Source: JACPFN01 sp964406135
GTDB taxonomy: Bacteria; Babelota; Babeliae; Babelales; Chromulinivoraceae
Assembly: GCA_964406135.1 (NCBI GenBank)
Contig: CAYOQO010000004.1
Span: 1 to 64,000 of the forward strand
Direction: 5' to 3'
DNA length: 64,000 nt
The notes under the pieces are model-generated. The model was not told where the DNA came from, ran no database searches, and was given only the letters and a program-made list of their open reading frames with translations. A program made the position numbers and the translations under genes. Within the stretch, counting starts at the first letter, position 1. Each line of letters begins with the position of its first letter. Shown one piece after another: positions 53,127 through 61,393 of this stretch.

Positions 53127-54453
53127 GTTTTTTATGGTATGAATTTAAACCAGATTTAATAATCTTAACAAACCAAAACAATGCACAAACATTAATCAAG
53201 AATAAAAATGCTGCTGCAATTCCGCATGCTCCAAAAAGTTTTTTCACATTCATCACAGTTCCCCCAAATGCACAGACTGTGTAAAAAATTGGAAATGCAA
53301 AACTTAAATTTTTTGGAAGCAATGAATCCCAACATGATTTTGCAATAAATGCAAAGGCAACCACAGCACTTGTTGCAAAAATGACAACAAGTGAACTGAC
53401 AATCCAACCAGCCATTGAACCAAATACTGTTTCATATGAAGAAATCAACAACATAATACTAGTTTCGCCATTGTTCCACATGCCACTTGAAATAACTGAC
53501 AATGCAACCAAGAAACATACAACGTGTGTATTGATAAACACTGAAAGCATCGACATAATTCCATTTTTTACTGGATCTTGTCCTTTGCCAGTACCAAATG
53601 CAATTGCTGCAGTTCCAAGTCCCGATTCTCCAGCATTTGCACCAACTAAAAAGCCCCATTTAATAACTTGTTGCATTGCAAATGCAAAAGTTCCACCAAG
53701 CAATGCTTGCGGATGCATTGCTGAGCCAACAATAAGATACAATGCTGCAGGAATTGTTTGCCAATGATAGATCAAAACACAAAGTGCAGAAATTAAAAAT
53801 CCAAAAACTTTTACGGGAACTAATTTGTCTAAAAATTTCACAATGCGACCTGCACCGCCAAACACAACATAACCAACTAATGCAAAAATAATTCCTGCGG
53901 TAATGTTGACATCAATGTTCCATGAACGAGCAAGTGCGCCACCCACAGCATTACATTGAATCATGTTGCCGCCCACAATCATGAAAATAAAACCAAAAAT
54001 TGAAAATAATAATGAAAGTAATGCACCACCTGGCAATAAACTTAAATAGTACATTGGACCAGATTTTTGCGGTGTTGATTTATCACTAAAATATGTTGCA
54101 AGAAATACTTCAGAGAAACGAAGTGAAATTGCAAAAGTTGACATCACGAGTAACCAAAAAATTGCACCAGGACCACCAGCTGCAATCGCAACAGGAATTC
54201 CTGATAAACTTCCATTACCAATGTTACCACCAAGTGTATTCATAAAAGCTTGAAACGGAGAAAGCTGCCCTGAAGCAGCAGAAGCAGAACTTGATTGAGG
54301 TTTAAAAACCAAACGAATTGATTCTAAAAAATATCGAAATTGAACAAACCCAAGTTGCAACGTCATGAACACGCAAGTACCAAAGAAAAATATTAAAAAA
54401 GGCATGCTCCAAATGTAAGCATCAACTTGATCTAAAAATTGTGAAATATCCAT
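53119..54453 (-). CDS. Sodium:alanine-type symporter (AGCS family)
   Basis: A 444-residue carrier with about ten membrane helices. It has the family's LGFVQFRYF start, NTLGGNIGNGSLSGIPVAIAAG (usual form GTGNIVGVATAIxxGGPGA), GGPGAIFWLL, and a late NAGESGLGTAAIA (usual NEAGLGSAP). AGCS proteins take up alanine or glycine with Na+. Substrate here is not certain, but amino acid uptake would fit a host-dependent cell. It overlaps murE by 8 bases. Confidence 0.9.
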   Translation of the reverse strand: MDISQFLDQVDAYIWSMPFLIFFFGTCVFMTLQLGFVQFRYFLESIRLVFKPQSSSASAASGQLSPFQAFMNTLGGNIGNGSLSGIPVAIAAGGPGAIFWLLVMSTFAISLRFSEVFLATYFSDKSTPQKSGPMYYLSLLPGGALLSLLFSIFGFIFMIVGGNMIQCNAVGGALARSWNIDVNITAGIIFALVGYVVFGGAGRIVKFLDKLVPVKVFGFLISALCVLIYHWQTIPAALYLIVGSAMHPQALLGGTFAFAMQQVIKWGFLVGANAGESGLGTAAIAFGTGKGQDPVKNGIMSMLSVFINTHVVCFLVALSVISSGMWNNGETSIMLLISSYETVFGSMAGWIVSSLVVIFATSAVVAFAFIAKSCWDSLLPKNLSFAFPIFYTVCAFGGTVMNVKKLFGACGIAAAFLFLINVCALFWFVKIIKSGLNSYHKKHA

Positions 54454-54560
54454 AAATTTTCCTTTTTATTTCACATAATATTATTTGCCATCTTAACTTA
54501 AAAAAGTTATAAAATACTGTAACATAAATTTAAAAAAATGAACAAGAAAGCTAATTTTCT

Positions 54561-54956
54561 ATGAAAGTTATTGCACTTGACCTTGGTGATGTTTGGGTTG
54601 GAACTGCAATGAGTGATTCTTTAAAAATGATTGCCAAACCATACAAAACAATTAAGCTTCCAGAACTTTTTGAATTTTTAACAAAAACTGTTACAACAGA
54701 AAAAATTGATACCATCGTAGTTGGATATCCAAAAACGATGAAAGGAACTGAAAGTGCTCAAACAAAAAAAGTGCTTGAACAAAAAGAACAAATTGAACAA
54801 ACATTTCCTAATATAAAAATTATTTTATGGGATGAACGACTTTCAAGCAAAACAGCACGATCAATTCAAGGAAAAAAAGCACGCACACAAGCAACCAATG
54901 AACATTCAATTGCTGCTGCAGTAATTTTGCAAACTTACTTACAATTTTTAAGCTAA
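54561..54956 (+). CDS. ruvX: RuvX/YqgF-family putative pre-16S rRNA nuclease
   Basis: A 131-residue RNase H-fold nuclease thought to trim the 5' end of 16S rRNA. It has IALDLGDVWVGTAMSD with the first Asp, VVGYPKTMKGTES, and WDERLSSKTAR with the Glu. The last acidic residue of the family (D-S-x-A-A) is His here (EHSIAAAVIL), which may alter metal binding. Length is normal. The stop region is duplicated 143 bases downstream, beyond an inserted element. Confidence 0.9.
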   Translation: MKVIALDLGDVWVGTAMSDSLKMIAKPYKTIKLPELFEFLTKTVTTEKIDTIVVGYPKTMKGTESAQTKKVLEQKEQIEQTFPNIKIILWDERLSSKTARSIQGKKARTQATNEHSIAAAVILQTYLQFLS

Positions 54957-55125
54957 GTTTTTACAAAAATTGGATCTCTTGATGAACAGATTTTTTAATC
55001 ACTGGGTCCCCGCCTTTCACTGATGCTCAAACTACCACAAACAAATAGCGCGCTTGTCCTCAGAAGTTTTAACGAAGGAGGAAGGACTGCGAGATCTAAT
55101 TTTTTACAAAAATTGGATCTCTTGA
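54953..55125. repeat. Palindromic element copy E flanked by direct repeats of the ruvX tail
   Basis: A 30-base sequence that includes the ruvX stop codon (54953-54982) recurs at 55096-55125 with one mismatch. Between them lies a G+C-richer element with GGGTCCCCGCC and a GAAGTTTTAACGAAG core (55063-55077). The core is found in reverse inside rsmE (58651-58665). Confidence 0.8.
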
Positions 55126-55187
55126 CTTTCGGTAAACATTCATCATAACATAAGAAACGTCGACCTCATTTTAAGCGGAGACGTTTT

Positions 55188-55364
55188 ATGCAGTGTAGAA
55201 AGTGTTCAGGGCTCATGATTCAGCAACTGTTCTTTGATCATTTTCTCAATTTTGAAGGATGGAAGTGCCTTAATTGCGGTAAAGTCACTTTAAAAAAAGA
55301 GAAAGTTTTGGAGTATGATTACTTTGGAATATACTTACAACAACAAAAACCAAGAAAAAAATAA
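55188..55364 (+). CDS. 58-residue zinc-ribbon protein
   Basis: A small gene with GGAGA 8 bases before the ATG. The product has CRKC (3-6) and CLNC (27-30), forming a classical zinc ribbon, and a polar tail with QQQ and a basic end. It ends 6 bases before tsaB and is probably on the same transcript. Similar in kind to the 53-residue protein at 25402. Family unknown. Confidence 0.7.
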   Translation: MQCRKCSGLMIQQLFFDHFLNFEGWKCLNCGKVTLKKEKVLEYDYFGIYLQQQKPRKK

Positions 55365-55370
55365 ACTTTC

Positions 55371-56027
55371 ATGAACTATTACCTGATTCTTCAATATCCT
55401 TACGAAATTGTGCAAGTCGCACTCTGTCAAAATGGAAACATAATTCAAGAAATTACACAGCATAAGCACCATGCAATTCGCACCACAATTCCCAATATTC
55501 AAGCCTTGCTTGATCAACATAATTTAAAATTATCAGATATCGCATGCATTGGTATTAATGTTGGTCCTGGACCGTACAACACCCTTCGAGCACTGTTGAC
55601 TATGGCAAATGGCATTCACTTTGCAATCAAAACTCCACTTATCGCAATGTCTGCACTCGAGCTTTTACAGTCAGAAACAGAAGCACAAAACAGCTTAGTA
55701 ATACTTCATGCATTTTTAGGCCATGTATTTTATCGCATGAAACTTGATGAAAAAATAATTGAAGGGAGCTCTGAAATTACAGATCTTATCAAAATTATGA
55801 ATGAACAAGAATTATCTTCACCGCTACTTTGCACAGGCAATGGCGCAGCACTACACCAACAAATTTTGCTTGATGCATGCAACCAAAATATAATTTTTGC
55901 TGAAAAAATTATCGCTTTCAACTCACTGCAAAGATTAGCGCAAGCAACACATGAAAAATTAGAACAAAAAGATTTTGCAAAAGATTATGTTCAGCCAATT
56001 TATTTTGACAACTTAACAAAAAAATAA
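55371..56027 (+). CDS. tsaB: t6A biosynthesis protein TsaB
   Basis: TsaB is the inactive ASKHA partner of TsaD in t6A synthesis. The 218 residues contain the family's GINVGPGPYNTLRALLTMANG (usual GPGSFTGLRIGL) and PLIAMSALELL, with a C-terminal YVQPIYF end, usual for YVRPxY. The N-terminal strand pair is divergent. It follows the mini zinc-ribbon gene and ends at a hairpin terminator. Confidence 0.92.
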   Translation: MNYYLILQYPYEIVQVALCQNGNIIQEITQHKHHAIRTTIPNIQALLDQHNLKLSDIACIGINVGPGPYNTLRALLTMANGIHFAIKTPLIAMSALELLQSETEAQNSLVILHAFLGHVFYRMKLDEKIIEGSSEITDLIKIMNEQELSSPLLCTGNGAALHQQILLDACNQNIIFAEKIIAFNSLQRLAQATHEKLEQKDFAKDYVQPIYFDNLTKK

Positions 56028-56051
56028 GAGTCCGTTTTTCAACGAACTCTT
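56026..56051. terminator. Probable intrinsic terminator
   Basis: A stem AAGAGTCCGTT / AACGAACTCTT with one mismatch and a short loop, ending in T and A runs. It lies between tsaB and the convergent exported-protein gene. Confidence 0.7.
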
Positions 56052-56070
56052 AAATTTAAAATCAATTAAA

Positions 56071-56550
56071 TTATCGATTAACTGTTGGCGGTGTTGCAGG
56101 AGCTGATGTTATTCTTGCTGGAATTGATGCTGTAGGTGTTGTTGGAGTCGCTGGAGCTGGTACTGGCACAACTGAAGATAAAAGAGCTGTCATCGCTGCT
56201 GAAAGAAGTGGATTTGTTGAACCTGTAACTAACTTGGTTGCTGCACTCAATGTAAATTTTACAACCTGTTCTTTACAAGCTTCTTCTACATTGCGTCGAG
56301 CTGTCGGTAAATGTACAGCGTGGCGACCAACAACTATCGTTTGATGTTGAAACCCTGATGGATTGCAAGTTCCATCTTGTTCAGCTACCGCTACTTGCTC
56401 TGATGTAAAATTTCCCGCTGATTCGGCTAAATCATATTCTTTAAAAATTCCTGATGAAACAGGATTATCAGGAAGCCCTTTTGAAGAATGTTCTGAAGAA
56501 TAAATCGATCCTGACAACAAAAGAATCATTAAAAATGATAAATTTTTCAT
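56071..56550 (-). CDS. Exported protein with Pro/Thr/Ala-rich tail
   Basis: A 159-residue protein with a signal peptide (KNLSFLMILLLSGSIYSSE). The central part (about 60-125) has two Cys and a hydrophobic helix (LLSAAMTALLSSVV). The last 30 residues are a Pro/Thr/Ala-rich string (PVPAPATPTTPTAS), a linker-like tail. Not recognised. Confidence 0.6.
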   Translation of the reverse strand: MKNLSFLMILLLSGSIYSSEHSSKGLPDNPVSSGIFKEYDLAESAGNFTSEQVAVAEQDGTCNPSGFQHQTIVVGRHAVHLPTARRNVEEACKEQVVKFTLSAATKLVTGSTNPLLSAAMTALLSSVVPVPAPATPTTPTASIPARITSAPATPPTVNR

Positions 56551-56724
56551 AAAATATACCCCTAAAATTTAACTTATTTCATGTTATCAAATAATAGCAA
56601 AAGCCTGATTTTTCGCAATAAAATAGGCATTTTTTGAATAATCCATTTAAAAATCAATATTCAAATTCATGATATGTGTTAAACTAACCACATGCATTAA
56701 AATGAGGATCAAATCGTTAAATTT

Positions 56725-57126
56725 ATGAAATTTAAAACATTCAAACAGAACAAATTAGTTCGTGACAAAATTGTACAAATCATGCAAGAGCATGGTTCCA
56801 AGCTGTATCACATCAAACTTGAAGACAAAGAATTTATCAAACAACTTAAAATTAAACTTTTAGAAGAAGCGAGCGAAGTAGCGCACGCATCAAGCAAAAA
56901 CGAACTGCTTGAAGAAATGGCTGATCTTTTAGAAGTGTTTCAAACATTAACCCAAGCTTGTGAAATTTCACCAAAAGAAATTACAGCTTTTCAAAAGAAA
57001 AAACGAGAAGAAAAAGGCGGATTTAAAAATCGAACTTTTTTAACTTTTGCAGAACATCCTCAAGATAGCCCTCAAGAACGATACTGCTTAGCAGATCCAA
57101 CAAAATATCCAGAAGTGAAACAATAA
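56725..57126 (+). CDS. MazG-like nucleotide pyrophosphohydrolase
   Basis: A 133-residue all-helical NTP-PPase. It has the family start KLVRDKIVQIMQEHGS and the metal-binding helices KLLEEASEVAHA (E-x-x-E type) and ELLEEMADLLEVFQTL (E-x-x-D). These enzymes hydrolyse unusual NTPs in nucleotide-pool cleaning. The tail KGGFKNRTFL is also typical of the subfamily that begins with KLVRDKI. It stands alone on the plus strand. Confidence 0.88.
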   Translation: MKFKTFKQNKLVRDKIVQIMQEHGSKLYHIKLEDKEFIKQLKIKLLEEASEVAHASSKNELLEEMADLLEVFQTLTQACEISPKEITAFQKKKREEKGGFKNRTFLTFAEHPQDSPQERYCLADPTKYPEVKQ

Positions 57127-57129
57127 CTG

Positions 57130-58281
57130 TTATTTCGCTTCATCAGGTAAAAAATCAGCTATAGGCAAATGTTGCCGTACTTCTTTCAATTTTTCAACAT
57201 CATCTACTGGAATTTTACTCAAAGTTTCATGTCCTTTACACAATTTACCTTCATGAAGTGCACGATCAATAAAAGGCTCATAATCTTCTTTTACATAGTA
57301 ACCACAAGATGAACGAAAATAACCAGAAGGAAGATTTGGATCAGGATTATAATCTGTAACTGTATGATGCTTAGCTAATTCTTTTAAACATTCTGGACAA
57401 TCAAAATATTCTGCTGCTGCAGCTTCAGCACCAGCTTCTAATTTTAAGTGAATCCCTGTAGGACTTTGAGTCCCTAATGCTACAGAATCTCGCCGATCTT
57501 TCAAACTTGAAAAAGCATAAGATCCAGAATACCTATTATATTGGCGATGATGCTCGAGCTCATGAGCTAAAGCTTTAATAAGAAAAGGCTTAGACCAAGT
57601 TTTATAATCGTTATTAATATAAATAATATGAAAAAAGGGATCATATTGCGCGTCATTAATATTTTTACTGTCTATTCTAATACCATCGTCTGTTCTAATA
57701 CGCAAAGCAACATCTTCATCAATTTTCATATCTTTTTTAATTTTTAAAAATACAGCATACAGTTCAGGATCAGCATCTTTTACATCAATTGTATTTTTTA
57801 AATATTTTTCTCGTTTTTTTTGTTTTTCTTCTTTTTGTTGTTGCTCTAAACGTTCTTTTTCTTTTCGCTGTAGCTCTAAGCGCTCTTTTTCTTTTTGTTC
57901 TTCTTCTAATCGTTTTTCTTCTTTTTCTTGTTGCTCTAATTTTTGTTGCTCCAAACGTTTTTTTTCTTTTTGTTGTTCTGTATACAAATACAACGTATCA
58001 GCAGCGAGACCAACATCAACAAGTCCAAGTCCCGCTGCAATAGCATTTATATTTTTTTGATTATTATACCATTTATACTTTTGCTTTTTTTGTTTTTGAT
58101 TTTCTTGTTTTACAAATTCATTTAACGCTTGGTTTGATTGATCAATCGGTATTTCAATTTTAGAAGCAGCAGTTGACTGTATCGGTAAATTGGCATGTTT
58201 TTTTAACATGGTCGGCTTTTTTGGCAACCAAGAAGAAAGATTTCCAGATCTACTTGCTTGCATGTTTACTGACAAGCTCAT
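57130..58281 (-). CDS. Exported zinc-metalloprotease-like protein with coiled coil, start region frameshifted
   Basis: Taken from the ATG at 58281 the protein has 383 residues. A hydrophobic stretch at about 77-100 (INAIAAGLGLVDVGLAAD) precedes a Glu/Lys/Gln coiled coil (102-161). A zincin domain follows: HELEH at 240-244 with a downstream Glu-rich helix (LEAGAEAAAAEYFDC, Glu282/286) as third ligand candidate, and CPEC after it. The ribosome site is weak, and a short frame just upstream supplies a signal-peptide start with a good ribosome site; the two are one base out of register. The intact product was probably exported. Confidence 0.7.
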   Translation of the reverse strand: MSLSVNMQASRSGNLSSWLPKKPTMLKKHANLPIQSTAASKIEIPIDQSNQALNEFVKQENQKQKKQKYKWYNNQKNINAIAAGLGLVDVGLAADTLYLYTEQQKEKKRLEQQKLEQQEKEEKRLEEEQKEKERLELQRKEKERLEQQQKEEKQKKREKYLKNTIDVKDADPELYAVFLKIKKDMKIDEDVALRIRTDDGIRIDSKNINDAQYDPFFHIIYINNDYKTWSKPFLIKALAHELEHHRQYNRYSGSYAFSSLKDRRDSVALGTQSPTGIHLKLEAGAEAAAAEYFDCPECLKELAKHHTVTDYNPDPNLPSGYFRSSCGYYVKEDYEPFIDRALHEGKLCKGHETLSKIPVDDVEKLKEVRQHLPIADFLPDEAK

Positions 58282-58322
58282 AACAATGCAAAAAACATCT
58301 TTTTCAAAAATTGAAATTTCAT
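58278..58322 (-). other. 14-codon leader frame encoding a displaced signal-peptide start
   Basis: An ATG at 58322 with AGGGA upstream opens MKFQFLKKMFFALL and stops at a TGA that overlaps the ATG of the protease-like gene. Adding one base in the six-base run at 58290-58295 would fuse it to that gene as MKFQFLKKMFFCIVMSLS, a good signal peptide. So this is either a slippery-run frameshift, a sequencing error, or a coupled leader peptide. Confidence 0.6.
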
Positions 58323-58437
58323 ATCTTTTCCCTAATTTTAATCCCTTTTTAACAATCAAAAGATATCAAACCCTACTGCTAAAAAACAAGGTTTTTCGAA
58401 AAAAGCTGGGACAGAACATATTTTGATTTTTTAAAAT

Positions 58438-59274
58438 TTAATGTTTTAATCTAAAAAGTCCTGCACCAAGCGCCACAGCTTGAATGGCTGTCAAAATAGT
58501 TGGCGTAAGAGCGCATGAAACAAATTCAGATTTTTGCACCAACGATAATTCTTGATCAGTCAGTCCACCTTCAGGGCCAACAAGCAAAGAAATATTAAAA
58601 GAATTTTGTAGTTGAACTGGATCACGGCTCGCAGGCCGGGATGACCCAGGCTTCGTTAAAACTTCGCCGGGCAAGCAGGAAAATAAATTGAACTTTAATT
58701 TCATTTTTTCTCGCACATCAAAAAATGATACCCCTGCAGGATCAAACACAATGCTGAAAGATTTTACCGCAACAGAAATAACTTCTGATAATTTTTTTGG
58801 TAGCAAAAGCTGCGACATGCTGTAATTTTTTGATTGTTCTGCAGCAGCGATCACAATATTTTGCAAACGAACAAACTCTTTGTCAGAAAGCAAATTTTGA
58901 CGAGATTTTTGCGTGATCACTAACTGAATTTTGTTAATCCCCAACTCACACAAAGAATATACAGCCTGTTCAAGTGCTTCTTTTTTTAAAAGTGGCAGCA
59001 AAAAAATGATTTGTGGTGTTAACGGTTGATGTTGTGCAATTGTTTGCACTTGAACCGTAATCGATTTTTTAGAAATTTCCTTGATTTGAACTTGCGCAAA
59101 AAATTGCGCATCAAAAAAAATAATTTGATCACCCTGAGCAAAACGCAAAACCTTGGTCAGGCGATGCAACAAATCAGCATCATGCACTGCAGCAGATTGA
59201 TCAACTGACCATGCATGTAATTTTAAATTTGGTGCAAAAATTGCAAATAAATGAGTTTGATTGTATTGCATCAT
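58438..59274 (-). CDS. rsmE: 16S rRNA m3U1498 methyltransferase RsmE, with inserted segment
   Basis: A SPOUT methyltransferase modifying U1498 of 16S rRNA. Family parts are the N-terminal PUA-like domain (HRLTKVLRFAQGDQIIFFDA), LLPLLKKEALEQAVYSLCELGI, the knot motif VGPEGGLTDQEL and the end LTPTILTAIQAVALGAGL (usual LGxRILRxETA). At 278 residues it is about 35 longer than usual. The excess lies at about residues 199-219 (LPGEVLTKPGSSRPASRDPV), just before the knot, and is encoded by a palindromic repeat (58618-58680). The frame is kept. RILR reads TILT, a departure from the consensus. Confidence 0.9.
   Translation of the reverse strand: MMQYNQTHLFAIFAPNLKLHAWSVDQSAAVHDADLLHRLTKVLRFAQGDQIIFFDAQFFAQVQIKEISKKSITVQVQTIAQHQPLTPQIIFLLPLLKKEALEQAVYSLCELGINKIQLVITQKSRQNLLSDKEFVRLQNIVIAAAEQSKNYSMSQLLLPKKLSEVISVAVKSFSIVFDPAGVSFFDVREKMKLKFNLFSCLPGEVLTKPGSSRPASRDPVQLQNSFNISLLVGPEGGLTDQELSLVQKSEFVSCALTPTILTAIQAVALGAGLFRLKH
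58618..58680. repeat. Palindromic element, copy F, inside rsmE
   Basis: A G+C-rich stretch within the coding region, opening GGATCACGG and containing CTTCGTTAAAACTTC (58651-58665), the reverse complement of the core of the intergenic copy at 55063-55077, followed in both by a CAAGC block. It keeps the reading frame of rsmE and adds about 21 residues. Confidence 0.7.
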
Positions 59275-59283
59275 GTTAAACTT

Positions 59284-59928
59284 TTAATGTGAAAACCAAG
59301 AACCAACATTACTCACAGCTCGTTTCACTTTGCCATACTGCAAAAGCATATAAATTTCTGCATACAATTTACATTGTTCTAAAAATGAAATTGAACGAGT
59401 TTGTTCTGATAATGATGCTTCAAATGAATCTGTATCAACATTATCAAGCAAAGCAGTTAATGGATCTGAATCTTCAAACTCATGGAATGAATGATGATTT
59501 TGTTCAAATTGTGTACTTTGAACCACTGATAACGTTAAGACATCAAATGGATTTTCTTCCAAAAAAGAATTTTTCACAATTAAAATACGCAAAATTTGAA
59601 TACTGCTATCGAGTTGAAAATGTAAAATAACGACATCTTGTTGTAAAATTTGCTGCGAGTTTGTCAAATCAATCACATTTGAAAATTTTTCAGCTTCTTG
59701 AAGCGTCGTTATTTCAAGTTCTTGTTGCACAATTGTGCGATATTTTGATTGACTGTCAATGTGACATTTTCCAATACTTTGTTGACCAAAGCCATCAACC
59801 ATGTACACCATTAAAGAAGAATTTTGTTCAAGCAATGCTTGTGGAACCTGAATGGTCAGTGTACTTGCAACAAGTTGAGTTCCATACGAATAGAGCACAT
59901 AAAATATCAAAGTTATGAACTTTTTCAC
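59284..59928 (-). CDS. Exported protein of unknown function
   Basis: A 214-residue protein with a GTG start (AAGGA upstream) and a signal peptide (KKFITLIFYVLYSYGTQLVA). Strand-rich mature part to residue 130, then an acidic region (EFEDSDPLTALLDNVDTD) and a helical end. It precedes rsmE by 9 bases and is likely cotranscribed. Not recognised. Confidence 0.6.
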   Translation of the reverse strand: MKKFITLIFYVLYSYGTQLVASTLTIQVPQALLEQNSSLMVYMVDGFGQQSIGKCHIDSQSKYRTIVQQELEITTLQEAEKFSNVIDLTNSQQILQQDVVILHFQLDSSIQILRILIVKNSFLEENPFDVLTLSVVQSTQFEQNHHSFHEFEDSDPLTALLDNVDTDSFEASLSEQTRSISFLEQCKLYAEIYMLLQYGKVKRAVSNVGSWFSH

Positions 59929-60059
59929 GTTTTAATCCTTTCAATATCTTGTTCATGATTAGGGAGCACCCAATCAAAAACGAGTATACCACAAATACAA
60001 AAACACGTTGTGATCGATCTTTATTTCAAATTTGTTAAAACAAAACCCCTACGAATCGT

Positions 60060-60623
60060 CTATGGTTTATTCCATGACATCCAAACACCAATCTCATCGG
60101 TGTCTATAATCTTAAATCCAAATTTTTTGTACATTGCCTGTGCTTTAAAGTTATTATTTCGCGTAAACAAAAGAACTTTTAATGCGCCTTTGTCCACGCA
60201 CGCCTGAACTCCATAATTTACTAATTTTTTTGCAATGCCTTGTTTTCGATAATCTTGATCAACAATGACATACAATATTCGCCAAACATGCTGTGAGATT
60301 TTAAAATATGCTAAAAATCCAACCAATTTATCATCTAAAAATGCAGATTTTAAAATTAAATTGTCTCGTTTTTCATGTTGCGAATTGGTTCTATGCTCAA
60401 CCATAAATTTTACTGAATAATCTGGATTACCTGCAATCATCCAATAAAAATTATCACCCTTGTGAAACAAGGCATCAATAGCATCACCATCACGTTCAAA
60501 AACCGTATCAACAATTTTTAATGGATCTTGAGATTGATTTTTTGATTGCCAAACAACATACATTGCAGCAATTGCAAATACAAAACCAACAAAAATAATA
60601 ATTTTTTTAATGCTTTGTTGCAT
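60060..60623 (-). CDS. Membrane-anchored GNAT acetyltransferase
   Basis: From the ATG at 60623 (GGGGGAC 4 bases before it) the protein has 187 residues. An N-terminal membrane helix (KKIIIFVGFVFAIAAMYVVW) precedes a GNAT domain with the acetyl-CoA loop VDQDYRKQGIAKKLV (usual Q/R-x-x-G-x-G/A) and the late NNFKAQAMYKKFGFKI. GNAT proteins move acetyl groups to amines or proteins; the target is unknown. The anchor is unusual for the family. It overlaps the end of truA by 17 bases. Confidence 0.8.
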   Translation of the reverse strand: MQQSIKKIIIFVGFVFAIAAMYVVWQSKNQSQDPLKIVDTVFERDGDAIDALFHKGDNFYWMIAGNPDYSVKFMVEHRTNSQHEKRDNLILKSAFLDDKLVGFLAYFKISQHVWRILYVIVDQDYRKQGIAKKLVNYGVQACVDKGALKVLLFTRNNNFKAQAMYKKFGFKIIDTDEIGVWMSWNKP

Positions 60624-61377
60624 CAAGTCCCCCGCACTTTGCATATTCAATCCTTTCTAATATTAACCCTTTTGCTGGAGCATTTGGAAGAGTATGACAT
60701 GGATTTACTTGCTTGAATACAGAAACAAGATGATGCAAAGACAAGTGTTGTCTCGATGCAATCTCTAAACAAGCACCAACAATTCTTCGCACCATGTACC
60801 TTAAAAAACTTTTTCCTTTAATCTCAATTTTATATGCATTCCACTCAGAAACGTATGATACATCGACACTATCAATAGTTTTGACGGTATCTTGCAAATC
60901 ATCTCCTGAACAAAATGAACGAAAATCATGAGTGCCCACAAAAAGTTGTAAAGCTTCACGCAAAATTTCTAAATCTACAGGACGATGAATATACCAACCA
61001 TAACGTTGCACAAATGGCATTGGTCGCTCTAAAAAAAAATGATAAATATATGTTTTTTGAATAACGCCATCATGCGGATGAATTAATGAATTCAATCGCT
61101 GGATACTTTGAATTACAATATCTGATGGCAATGCTTTTGACCAAGCACGACGCAAAATTTTACAATCAACCTCAATAGGAGATTGCACAATTGCCACTTG
61201 ACCATATGCATGCACTCCCGCATCAGTGCGAGAAGCGCCTAAAATTGAAACTTTTTGAAAAAAAACAGCCGCGAAAGCGTCTGCTAATGTTTGAGAAATT
61301 GTTGTTGCATTTGGTTGAAACTGCCAACCATGGTAGTTCGTTCCATCATATGCAACAACAATTTTATAATACGTCAT
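60607..61377 (-). CDS. truA: tRNA pseudouridine synthase A
   Basis: TruA makes pseudouridine at positions 38-40 of tRNA anticodon arms. The 256 residues have YDGTNYHGWQFQPN, the catalytic Asp in GASRTDAGVHA, FVGTHDFRSFCSG and KSFLRYMVRRIVGA. The ATG at 61377 is preferred over a TTG one codon earlier. It follows rpsR with a short gap. Confidence 0.96.
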   Translation of the reverse strand: MTYYKIVVAYDGTNYHGWQFQPNATTISQTLADAFAAVFFQKVSILGASRTDAGVHAYGQVAIVQSPIEVDCKILRRAWSKALPSDIVIQSIQRLNSLIHPHDGVIQKTYIYHFFLERPMPFVQRYGWYIHRPVDLEILREALQLFVGTHDFRSFCSGDDLQDTVKTIDSVDVSYVSEWNAYKIEIKGKSFLRYMVRRIVGACLEIASRQHLSLHHLVSVFKQVNPCHTLPNAPAKGLILERIEYAKCGGLDATKH

Positions 61378-61393
61378 CAACGCACGCTAGAGT

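Noticed and set aside
57789..58125. Plus-strand hydrophobic frames opposite the protease-like gene
   Set aside because: They are the antisense of the Glu/Lys/Gln coiled coil, the same artefact as at 26344.
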